DNA of 64,000 nt from NCBI GenBank assembly GCA_040902725.1, contig JBBDWU010000009.1, positions 124,001 to 188,000 on the forward strand. The letters are read 5' to 3'. Below, in pieces: positions 51,581 to 58,037 of the stretch (position 1 is its first letter; each line of letters opens with the position of its first letter). The DNA is from JACVRU01 sp040902725 (lineage in GTDB: Bacteria > Actinomycetota > Thermoleophilia > Gaiellales > Gaiellaceae). The translations under genes and the position numbers were made by a program. The notes below the pieces were generated by a model, which did no database searches, had not been told where the DNA came from, and saw only the letters and a list, made by a program, of their open reading frames with translations.

Positions 51581-52296
51581 GGGCGTGCCCGCTGGTACGC
51601 GTGGGGGCCCACGCGCACGAGTCCGAGCGCGGCCGGCTGGACGAGGCGCTCGCTGCGGCCCAGCATCAGCACCCCGCCGGGCGCGAGCGCTCCGGCAAGG
51701 GTGGTATGGAGCTCCGCGCGCGCGGCGGCCGAGAGGTAGATGGCGAGGTTGCGGCAGAGGACGAGCCGCCAGGGGCCGGGCGGCGCGCCCTCGCGGACGA
51801 CGTCGCGGCGCTCCCAACGGGCCTGGCGCCGGAGCGCGGGCCGAATCTCGACCTCGCCGTAAAGGCCGCGCCGGGCAACTGCCAGGTTCTCCTCGAGCAG
51901 GTCGCTGCCGAGCAGCACCGACTCCTCGAGGGCCCCGAGCCGCTCGAGCACGAGGGCGATGCTGTAGAGCTCGGACCCGTCCGCGCAGCCCGCCGACCAG
52001 ACGGTCAGCCGGGGACTCTCGGCGAGCAGGGCGGGCAGGAGCTCGCGCTCGAGCAGGTCGAACTGAGCGGGATCGCGGAACAGGCCCGAAACGGGAACGG
52101 CGATCAGCCGGCGGAAGCGCTCGCGGGCGGCGGAGTCGTGGCGCAGCAGCCGGAGCAGCTCGGCCGGCTCGGAGAGGCCCTCCCGCTCGAGGGCGCGCCG
52201 CACGCGCTCCTCGACGTGGTCGGGGCGGAACGCGGTGAGATCGAGGCCGGCTGCCCGGCCCAATGCGCCGCGGGTGACGTCGGCCGCCATGGTCAC
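51577..52296 (-). CDS. CheR-like protein methyltransferase
   Basis: A 239-residue CheR-type SAM methyltransferase. The N-terminal helical part includes RLIAVPVSGLFRDPAQFDLL; motif I is LTVWSAGCADGSELYSIALV (usual CxTGEEPYS, so one acidic residue is shifted); RLVLCRNLAIYLSAAARAEL matches the CRN motif. No chemoreceptor or CheB gene is nearby, so it may methylate the adjacent kinase or another sensor. It is coupled to the kinase gene (GTGA) and to the upstream receiver gene. Confidence 0.87.
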   Translation of the reverse strand: MTMAADVTRGALGRAAGLDLTAFRPDHVEERVRRALEREGLSEPAELLRLLRHDSAARERFRRLIAVPVSGLFRDPAQFDLLERELLPALLAESPRLTVWSAGCADGSELYSIALVLERLGALEESVLLGSDLLEENLAVARRGLYGEVEIRPALRRQARWERRDVVREGAPPGPWRLVLCRNLAIYLSAAARAELHTTLAGALAPGGVLMLGRSERLVQPAALGLVRVGPHAYQRARP

Positions 52297-52667
52297 GCCT
52301 TTCCCCCGAGCAGCCGCTCGACCACCTCGGCGAGCTCCTGCGGGCTGAACGGCTTGCTCACGAACCCGTCGGCGCCCGCCGCGGCGGCCGCGGCGCGATC
52401 GCCCTCCTGCGTGCGCGCGGTCAGCATCAGGACCGGCGTCGCCGCCAGCTCGGGGTCGCCGCGGAGCTCGGCGAGCACGTCGAGCCCGCTCCGGCCGGGC
52501 ATCATCATGTCGAGGAGCACGAGGTCGGGCCGCTCCCGCCGTGCCGCCTCGAGCGCCTCGTCGCCGTCACGCGCCTCGACGAGGCGGTAGGAAGCGGGCG
52601 CGAGCGACGCGCGCACGAGCTCGCGCAGCACGTCCTCGTTGTCGCAGATCAGGATCGTGGCCGCCAC
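52293..52667 (-). CDS. Single-domain response regulator
   Basis: A 124-residue stand-alone receiver: ILICDNEDVLRELVRASLAP (one residue of the acidic pair replaced by Asn), phosphoacceptor Asp in LVLLDMMMPGRSG, Thr in LMLTART and Lys in GFVSKPFSPQ. GTG start at 52667. First gene of the receiver-CheR-kinase unit, probably a phosphate acceptor of the hybrid kinase. Confidence 0.9.
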   Translation of the reverse strand: MAATILICDNEDVLRELVRASLAPASYRLVEARDGDEALEAARRERPDLVLLDMMMPGRSGLDVLAELRGDPELAATPVLMLTARTQEGDRAAAAAAGADGFVSKPFSPQELAEVVERLLGGKA

Positions 52668-52708
52668 CCCGTGTTGCCTATCGGCAGCGGGGGCCGGGAG
52701 CGTGAGCC

Positions 52709-53266
52709 TCAGCTGCCCGCGAGAATGCGGGCGAGCAGGGCGCGGAAGGCCGCCGGCGCCATGGCCGCGGACTCGTCGTTCTTCGAGGTCGGGCGATAGG
52801 CGTTGCCCCTGGACTGCCAGAACGCCCAGACGAGGGTGGAGGTGAAGCGCTCGCAGCCGTACTGGTCGTGGGCGAGGCCGGGCGTCTCGCGGCACCAGGC
52901 GGCAGCGCCGAGTGCGGCCGTGAGCTGCTCGCGGATGGAGGAGTCGAAGAGGAAGAAGTCGACCTGGTGCGCGTACTCGTCCTGGACGATCGCCCAGGAG
53001 AAGCGCCCCGCGGCGAGGACGTTCGAGTCGAGCCAGATGTGGCCGGGGCGGGCGAACGAGCCGGTGCCGGGCGCGATGTGGATCGTGATCTGGGCGGGCA
53101 CGACGTCCCAGGGGAACGAGCTCGCCTCGAGCGCGCGGACGACCTGCCGCTGCTCGGCCTCGGTGCCGCTCGCGAAGACGTAGTCGCCGCCGCCGGCGAG
53201 CGCCGGGCCCGAAAGGGCGAGGGCTGCGAGGAGCGAGCCGAGAAGAACGAGGAGAGTGCGTGCCAT
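52709..53266 (-). CDS. Secreted protein with metallopeptidase-like DEYAH motif
   Basis: A 185-residue exported protein. The signal peptide MARTLLVLLGSLLAALALSG is cut near ALA-GG. The mature part contains PGHIWLDSNVL, WAIVQDEYAHQVDFFLFDSS, two cysteines (AAWCRETPGL, QYGCERFTST) and a conserved-looking STLVWAFWQS. DEYAHQVD has the position of a zinc-peptidase HExxH motif but with Asp for the first His, so it may be a non-catalytic or divergent member. No family name can be given with confidence. Confidence 0.65.
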   Translation of the reverse strand: MARTLLVLLGSLLAALALSGPALAGGGDYVFASGTEAEQRQVVRALEASSFPWDVVPAQITIHIAPGTGSFARPGHIWLDSNVLAAGRFSWAIVQDEYAHQVDFFLFDSSIREQLTAALGAAAWCRETPGLAHDQYGCERFTSTLVWAFWQSRGNAYRPTSKNDESAAMAPAAFRALLARILAGS

Positions 53267-53302
53267 GCACTCTTCCTCGGGCCCTCAAAAGCAGGCTCTG
53301 TC

Positions 53303-53382
53303 CCCCGTCTGCCGGGCAGGAGCCCCGGTCCGTCCCCCGTCCGGGTCGTGTTAGTTGCGACTGTCCCCCAGCGGTGGGACAG
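53303..53382. repeat. GTCCCCC repeat cluster with hairpin
   Basis: Four copies of a TGTCCCCC/CGTCCCCC-type word lie in about 70 bases between the diadenylate cyclase gene and the secreted-protein gene. The last forms a hairpin, CTGTCCC (53361-53367) with GGGACAG (53376-53382). No T-run follows, so it may be a REP-like element or mRNA 3' end rather than a simple terminator. Confidence 0.4.
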
Positions 53383-53399
53383 CGACCGTTCGGCCTACG

Positions 53400-54011
53400 T
53401 CAGCTCTCGCCTGCGACCGCGAGCGTGAGCCCGGCTTCGGGCACCTGCTGCACCGACGCGTCGCGCGTGTAGAACTGCTGGCGCGAGAGCAGGAAGAGCT
53501 CCGGGATGATCTCGGCGCGCACCTCGCCGCCCGCGAAGACGCGGACGACGGAGCTCTGCGAGACCACGACCGGGATCGCCCCGGTCGCGGCGCTGATCGA
53601 GGCGGCGGCCGCATGGCGCGTCCCCAGGCCGGGGATGAAGTACTCGGGCGTCAGCTCGACGTCGATGAAGCGACCGGCCGTCATGAACGTGCCGTCGTCG
53701 GCGACGAGGAAGGCGCCGTCGAGCTGGGCGAGCTCCTTGACGGTCTCGCGAAAGTCCGGGCGCTGGATGTCCAGCAGCTCCTTGGGATGCCCGTAGAGGG
53801 GATCGAGGATGAGCGGCCGGGAGTGCTCGAGTACGGCGTCGACCGCGCCGACGACGAACATCGTCCCGATCTTGCGGCCCTCGCGGCCCTCGCGCGCGAT
53901 CTCGACGCCGAGCTGCACGATCTCCTCGAGCGTGCGCCGGCGCGCCCAGGCGCAGCGTGTGGTCTCGGCCACGGGGCCGAAGATCTCCTCGAGCCTGTCT
54001 GCGCGCTCCAC
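53400..54011 (-). CDS. Diadenylate cyclase domain protein
   Basis: A 203-residue protein with an N-terminal helical region and a DAC (DisA_N) domain: LAQLDGAFLVADDGTFMTAG has the DGA motif and PGLGTRHAAAASISAATGAI the GTRH motif. It would make c-di-AMP from ATP. In well-studied enzymes the second motif is RHR; here it is RHA. There is neither a DisA DNA-binding C-terminus nor a CdaA membrane region, so it is a soluble stand-alone type. It starts 39 bases from divergent rsgA. Confidence 0.85.
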   Translation of the reverse strand: MERADRLEEIFGPVAETTRCAWARRRTLEEIVQLGVEIAREGREGRKIGTMFVVGAVDAVLEHSRPLILDPLYGHPKELLDIQRPDFRETVKELAQLDGAFLVADDGTFMTAGRFIDVELTPEYFIPGLGTRHAAAASISAATGAIPVVVSQSSVVRVFAGGEVRAEIIPELFLLSRQQFYTRDASVQQVPEAGLTLAVAGES

Positions 54012-54049
54012 GAAAGCTAGAACGCTCGTGGGGCAGGCAAGATTCCGCG

Positions 54050-55030
54050 GTGACCCTGGAGGAGCTCGGGTGGGGCCCGGACCTAGCGGCCGCCTTCACC
54101 CCCTACGGAGAGCGCGGGCTCGTGCCCGCGCGGGTCGCGTCGCAGCATCGGGGCAGCTTCGACCTGCTCAGCGAGGCAGGCGAGCCGACGGGCATGCCGG
54201 GCGGGACGCTGCGCGGGCTGCCCGCGGTGGGCGACTGGGTGGCCGCCGCTCCCGTCGCCGAGGAGGCGAAGGCAGTCATCGAAGCGGTGCTGCCGCGCCG
54301 GAGCGCGTTCACGCGCAGCAATCCGTGGACGGGCAAGGAGGAGGTGGTGGCGGCGAACGTCGACACGGCGCTCGTGGTCACAGCGCTCGGGCGCGACTTC
54401 AGCCCGCGGCGGCTCGAGCGCTACCTGGCGGCGGCGCACGAGAGCGGCGCCGAGCCGGTCGTGGTCGTGAACAAGACGGATCTCGACCCCGACGCGCTCG
54501 CCGAGACACTCGAGCAGGCACGAGCGATCGCGCCCGGAGTGGCCGTCCACGCGCTCTCCGCGAAGACCGGAGCCGGCCTGGAGCAGCTCGCCGGTTATCT
54601 CGCCGTCGGCCGGACGGTCGCACTGCTCGGCTCCTCGGGAGTGGGCAAGTCGACGCTCGCGAACAGGCTCGCCGGCGCGGAGCTCCTGTCGACGGGCGCC
54701 GTCCGCGCGGACGAGCAGGGGCGCCACACGACGAGCCGCCGCCAGCTCGTGCCGCTGCCTGCCGGCGGGCTGCTGCTCGACACGCCGGGGCTGCGGGAGC
54801 TCCAGCTGTCGGGCGCCGACCTCGAAGAGACGTTCCCCGAGATTGCCGCGCTCGCCGGAGGCTGCCGGTTCCGCGACTGCACGCACGACCACGAGCCCGG
54901 CTGCGCGGTGATCGCGGCGGTCGAGGCCGGGGAGCTGCCGCGCGACCGCTACGAGAGCTATCTGAAGCTCACCGGCGAGCTGCGCGAGCTCGCCGAGCGC
55001 AGGCGGCGCGCCGCCCAGGCGCGCCGGTGA
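54050..55030 (+). CDS. rsgA: Ribosome small-subunit GTPase RsgA
   Basis: A 326-residue circularly permuted GTPase for late 30S assembly. Order of motifs: N-terminal OB fold, G4 VVNKTDLDPDAL, G1 LLGSSGVGKSTLANRL, G2 TTSRR, G3 LDTPGLRELQ, then the zinc-binding C-terminus CRFRDCTHDHEPGCAV. GTG start at 54050; an earlier GTG in the frame falls within the divergent gene and is not family-like. Its stop overlaps the next gene (GTGA). Confidence 0.94.
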   Translation: MTLEELGWGPDLAAAFTPYGERGLVPARVASQHRGSFDLLSEAGEPTGMPGGTLRGLPAVGDWVAAAPVAEEAKAVIEAVLPRRSAFTRSNPWTGKEEVVAANVDTALVVTALGRDFSPRRLERYLAAAHESGAEPVVVVNKTDLDPDALAETLEQARAIAPGVAVHALSAKTGAGLEQLAGYLAVGRTVALLGSSGVGKSTLANRLAGAELLSTGAVRADEQGRHTTSRRQLVPLPAGGLLLDTPGLRELQLSGADLEETFPEIAALAGGCRFRDCTHDHEPGCAVIAAVEAGELPRDRYESYLKLTGELRELAERRRRAAQARR

Positions 55031-55248
55031 TCGAGCTCGAGTACCGGGACGGGCGGCGCACGCTGACCGCGGTCAGGCTCGTCCCCGAGGCCTCGATGGC
55101 GCCGGTCGAGCTCAACCGGCTGGGCACGACGTGGCAGGCGAGCTTCCCGCCGCCGCCGGTCGACCGCCTGGAGTACCTGCTCGAGCTGACGTATCGCAGC
55201 GGGCGGGTGGAGCGTGTCCCCGACCCCCGCGACCAGCCAGTGAGCTAG
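55027..55248 (+). CDS. Isolated esterase N-terminal (early-set) domain
   Basis: A 73-residue protein, VIELEYRDGRRTLTAVRLVP at the start and PPPVDRLEYLLELTYRSGRV in the middle, resembling the N-terminal Ig-like domain of enterochelin-esterase-type proteins, where it precedes an alpha/beta-hydrolase. Here a stop follows at DPRDQPVS and no hydrolase is present. It could be a remnant or a stand-alone carbohydrate-binding-like domain. It is coupled to rsgA by a GTGA overlap. Confidence 0.6.
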   Translation: MIELEYRDGRRTLTAVRLVPEASMAPVELNRLGTTWQASFPPPPVDRLEYLLELTYRSGRVERVPDPRDQPVS

Positions 55249-55255
55249 CGCCCCC

Positions 55256-56302
55256 TTACGCCGAACTGGCGAGCTCGGCGAGCGCGTCGTCGCCAGAGAG
55301 GCGCGTCAGCGCCTCGCTCTCGAGCTGGCGGACCCGCTCGCGGCTGAGCCCGAGCCGGCGGCCGATCGACTCCAGCGACTGCGGGCCGTCCACGTCGCGG
55401 GCCAGCCCGAACCGCAGCTCGATCACCTTCCGCTGCGCCTCCGGCAGCTGCCCGACGACCTCGCGCACGGCGGCGCGGCGAAGCGTGCGGTCCGCCTCCT
55501 CCTCGGGCGCCGCGTCCTCGGCGACCGCGACGACGTCGGCGAGAGATCCCTCGCCCTCGCCCAGCGGCCGGTCGAGGCTCGTGACGGCGCGCGCAGCCGC
55601 GCGCACCTCCTCGACGTGCTTGGGGGACAGCTTCGAAGCCTCCGCGACTTCCTCGGGCGTCGGCTCGCGGCCGAGCGAGGCCGAGAGCTCGCGCTCGCTG
55701 CGGGCGAGCTTCTGCTCGCGCTCGCGGATGTGGACCGGGATGCGGATGTCGCGCGACTTGTTGGCCACGCCGCGCTGCACCGCCTGGCGGATCCACCAGG
55801 TGGCGTACGTGGAGAACTTGAAGCCGCGGCGCCAGTCGAACTTCTCGACGGCGCGGATCAGCCCCAGGATCCCCTCCTGCACGAGGTCGCCGAGCGGCAG
55901 GCCGTGGCCCTGGTACCGCTTCGCGATCGAGACGACTAGCCGGAGATTCGAGTTGATCATCCGGTTCTTGGCGTCGACGTCGCCGCGCTCGACCCGCTTC
56001 GCGAGCTCGACCTCCTGGGCCGCGGTCAGCAGCGGGTAGCGCGCCATCTCGTTCAGGAACATCTGGAGCGAGTCGGTCGAGAGCAGCGTCGAGTCGCCGA
56101 GGGCGGTCTCCGCCTCGGCTGCGTCCGCGAGCTCGATCCCGCGCGCCTCGAGCAGCTCGTGCAGGCGCTCGACCTCGTCCTCGGGGAGATCGGCGTCCGC
56201 GATCGCGCGCTCGAGCTCGGCGCGGTCCAGCACGCCCTCCTCCTCCGCATCGCGGAGCAGGGTCTCGAGCAGCTCGTTCTGGTGCGTAAGCGTGGTGATT
56301 AC
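55256..56302 (-). CDS. rpoD: Primary-type sigma-70 factor, start codon unclear
   Basis: A ~348-residue sigma factor with a region 1.1-like acidic N-terminus (EDEVERLHELLEARGIELAD), region 1.2-2 (SLQMFLNEMARYPLLTAAQE, YATWWIRQAVQRGVANKSRD), region 3 and region 4 (SLESIGRRLGLSRERVRQLE). This is the primary or principal-like type. The family-like sequence begins ITTLTHQNELLETLL, just after AAGGAGG (56307-56313), but the codons there are GTA (56302) and ATC (56299); no ATG, GTG or TTG is near. The only GTG in frame (56431) lies upstream of the likely promoter and codes unrelated sequence. Confidence 0.88.
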   Translation of the reverse strand, partial: VITTLTHQNELLETLLRDAEEEGVLDRAELERAIADADLPEDEVERLHELLEARGIELADAAEAETALGDSTLLSTDSLQMFLNEMARYPLLTAAQEVELAKRVERGDVDAKNRMINSNLRLVVSIAKRYQGHGLPLGDLVQEGILGLIRAVEKFDWRRGFKFSTYATWWIRQAVQRGVANKSRDIRIPVHIREREQKLARSERELSASLGREPTPEEVAEASKLSPKHVEEVRAAARAVTSLDRPLGEGEGSLADVVAVAEDAAPEEEADRTLRRAAVREVVGQLPEAQRKVIELRFGLARDVDGPQSLESIGRRLGLSRERVRQLESEALTRLSGDDALAELASSA

Positions 56303-56377
56303 GTTGCCTCCTTGGAAGGATGTGTACGGGACGCAGGCAGCCCAAACGCACGGCGTGCGCCGCCTCTTACCGCTTGA

Positions 56378-56403
56378 AACGCTACCGAACCGGCAGTTAT
56401 TCC
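56378..56403 (-). promoter_or_regulatory. Sigma-R-like promoter of the sigma gene
   Basis: GGAAT (56403-56399) and GTT (56380-56378) on the minus strand are exactly 18 bases apart, the consensus of thiol-stress ECF sigma factors (SigR/SigH). In Streptomyces the primary sigma gene hrdB has such a promoter, so the match is functionally plausible. It predicts a ~70-base leader ending at the AAGGAGG site. Confidence 0.5.
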
Positions 56404-56417
56404 GCCAGCGGGACGGC

Positions 56418-56726
56418 TCAGCCGCCCACACGCGAGGAGAGGCCGAAGTCGTGCGCCTCGAAGTGGTCGCAGTGCGCGCGGCAGCGGCCCAGCCGCTCGG
56501 AGAACTCGGGAGAGCTGCGCCACTCGTTGACCGCCTCGGCGCTCTCCCAGGCGCCGAACGAGACGAAGTGGCTCGGGTCGTTGGCCTGGCGGATCAGCGT
56601 GAACTCCCGCCCGCCCGGGGCGTGCTCGAGCGTCCAGCGCGCGAACGCCGTCCACTCGTCGACGAACGCGTCCTCCTCGCCCGCCTTGACGATCCAGTCG
56701 CCGGATGTGTACGCCTTGCCGGCCAT
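56418..56726 (-). CDS. Antibiotic-biosynthesis-monooxygenase-like protein
   Basis: A 102-residue dimeric ferredoxin-like (ABM) fold: YTSGDWIVKAGEEDAFVDEW, GGREFTLIRQANDPSHFVSF, GAWESAEAVNEWRSSPEFSE and a C-terminal His/Phe strand HCDHFEAHDFGL. Members include quinol monooxygenases and heme-degrading enzymes, but many are uncharacterised. It starts 46 bases from the divergent YbjN-TM gene. Confidence 0.82.
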   Translation of the reverse strand: MAGKAYTSGDWIVKAGEEDAFVDEWTAFARWTLEHAPGGREFTLIRQANDPSHFVSFGAWESAEAVNEWRSSPEFSERLGRCRAHCDHFEAHDFGLSSRVGG

Positions 56727-56757
56727 TCGACCGCCACCATACGCCTGTGACGGGGAG

Positions 56758-56763
56758 TAGGCT
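56758..56763 (+). promoter_or_regulatory. -10 box of the YbjN-Clp-TIR locus
   Basis: TAGGCT lies nine bases before the ATG at 56773. The same hexamer stands before the DMT transporter gene. It predicts a leaderless or nearly leaderless transcript for the first gene of the locus. Confidence 0.4.
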
Positions 56764-56772
56764 CGCCGCGGA

Positions 56773-57618
56773 ATGGCGGACACCGATCCGGTTGCGATGC
56801 TTCGGGAGACGCTCGCGCGGTACCTGAACGAGTCGTTCGGCACGGTCGAGACCGACTCCGACGGCGACTTCGCCGTGAGGCGCGGCAGCACGGTCACCTA
56901 CGTGCGGCCGGTCGCCTGGGCGCAGGGACAGACGATCGTCCGCGTCTGGTCGATCACGAACCGCGGCGTGCGCCTGGACGGCGAGCTGGCGCGGTTCCTT
57001 GCCACGGAGAGCGGAAAGTTCATCTTCGGCGGCTTCCAGCTCGACGCCGAGCGGCAGAACGTGCTCTTCGGCCACACGCTGCTGGGCGACTTCCTCAGCC
57101 GCAAGGAGCTCTCGGAGGCGATCGACGCGGTCTCCACGACCGCCGACTTCTACGACGACCAGATCCAGGCCCGCTTCGGCGGCACGCTCTTCTCGGAGCC
57201 GGCCGCCTCCGCCTCCTCGGCGCCTGCACCGGAGTCCCATCCCGTCCACCGCTACTTCGGGCTGCTCGGCCTCGCGGCCGGCATCGGCGCGGCGATCGCC
57301 GCCTTCCAGCTGATCGACGACTCCTGGTGGCTCGTGGCGTTCGCGTTCCTGCTCACGCAGTACGTCGTCGGCCGGAGTCTCGGCGACCTCGCCACCGACC
57401 CGCACAAGCTGCGGCGCGCCTTCTACTTCGCGCTCCAGCCGGCCCTCTCGATCGCGATCGTGTACTTCGCCTACCAGGCCTGGGAGCGCTGGTGGCTGGC
57501 CGTCCTGCTCGGGTTCCTGGGGGGCGGCATCCTGGCCGGCGCGATCGGCGCGGCGGTGCTGCCCGGAATCCATCAGGACGAGCTCGCCGACACCAAGCGC
57601 AGGTGGCGGACGTCGTGA
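56773..57618 (+). CDS. YbjN-like domain fused to a four-helix membrane module
   Basis: A 281-residue protein. Residues ~6-137 are a YbjN/type III chaperone-like domain (TVTYVRPVAWAQGQTIVRVW, GHTLLGDFLSRKELSEAIDA, ARFGG). After a Ser/Ala/Pro linker, residues ~160-264 contain four hydrophobic helices with a Lys/Arg loop between the pairs (DPHKLRRAFYFALQPAL) and a conserved end (GIHQDELADTKRRWRTS). The same membrane module is fused to a TIR domain three genes downstream. First gene of the locus, coupled to the next by GTGA. Role unknown; a membrane-tethered adaptor or sensor is a guess. Confidence 0.8.
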   Translation: MADTDPVAMLRETLARYLNESFGTVETDSDGDFAVRRGSTVTYVRPVAWAQGQTIVRVWSITNRGVRLDGELARFLATESGKFIFGGFQLDAERQNVLFGHTLLGDFLSRKELSEAIDAVSTTADFYDDQIQARFGGTLFSEPAASASSAPAPESHPVHRYFGLLGLAAGIGAAIAAFQLIDDSWWLVAFAFLLTQYVVGRSLGDLATDPHKLRRAFYFALQPALSIAIVYFAYQAWERWWLAVLLGFLGGGILAGAIGAAVLPGIHQDELADTKRRWRTS

Positions 57619-58037
57619 AGGACGAGCTGCGGCAGAAGCTGGAGCGGCTGCTGGACGAGATCTTCGGCTCCCACCCCACCGACTCCGAGGGCGACTTCGT
57701 CGTCCCCCACGGCAGCGCGGTCGCGTTCCTGCGGCCGATCGAGATCTACGGCGGACAGACCGCCGTCCGCGTCTGGGCGATCACGAACGTGGGGCTCGAC
57801 GCGACCGACGACCTCGCGCGCTACATCGCCACCGAGAACGGCAAGCTCGTCTTCGGCGTGCTCTCGCTCGACGACACCCGCGGTGCGGTCGTCCTCGGGC
57901 ACACGCTGCTCGGCGAGTTCCTCAACCGCGAGGAGGTGAAGGTCGCCGTGGCAGCCGTCGCGATGGTCGCAGACAGCTACGACGAGGAGATCAAGGCCCG
58001 CTTCGGCGGCCGCCTCTTCACCGAGCCGGCGCAATGA
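57615..58037 (+). CDS. Stand-alone YbjN-like domain protein
   Basis: A 140-residue protein that is a paralogue of the N-terminal domain of the preceding gene: DFVVPHGSAVAFLRPIEIYG, QTAVRVWAITNVGLDATDDL, GHTLLGEFLNREEVKVAVAA, KARFGGRLFTEPAQ. It has no membrane part. YbjN-fold proteins resemble secretion chaperones and are thought to stabilise partners by direct binding. It lies between the membrane-linked paralogue and the unfoldase gene, overlapping both (GTGA and ATGA), so it may be an adaptor of the unfoldase (inference). Confidence 0.8.
   Translation: MKDELRQKLERLLDEIFGSHPTDSEGDFVVPHGSAVAFLRPIEIYGGQTAVRVWAITNVGLDATDDLARYIATENGKLVFGVLSLDDTRGAVVLGHTLLGEFLNREEVKVAVAAVAMVADSYDEEIKARFGGRLFTEPAQ

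Noticed and set aside
56303..56431. GTG at 56431 as sigma factor start
   Set aside because: The 43 extra residues are unlike any sigma factor, the codon lies upstream of the predicted promoter and lacks a Shine-Dalgarno site, while AAGGAGG precedes 56302.
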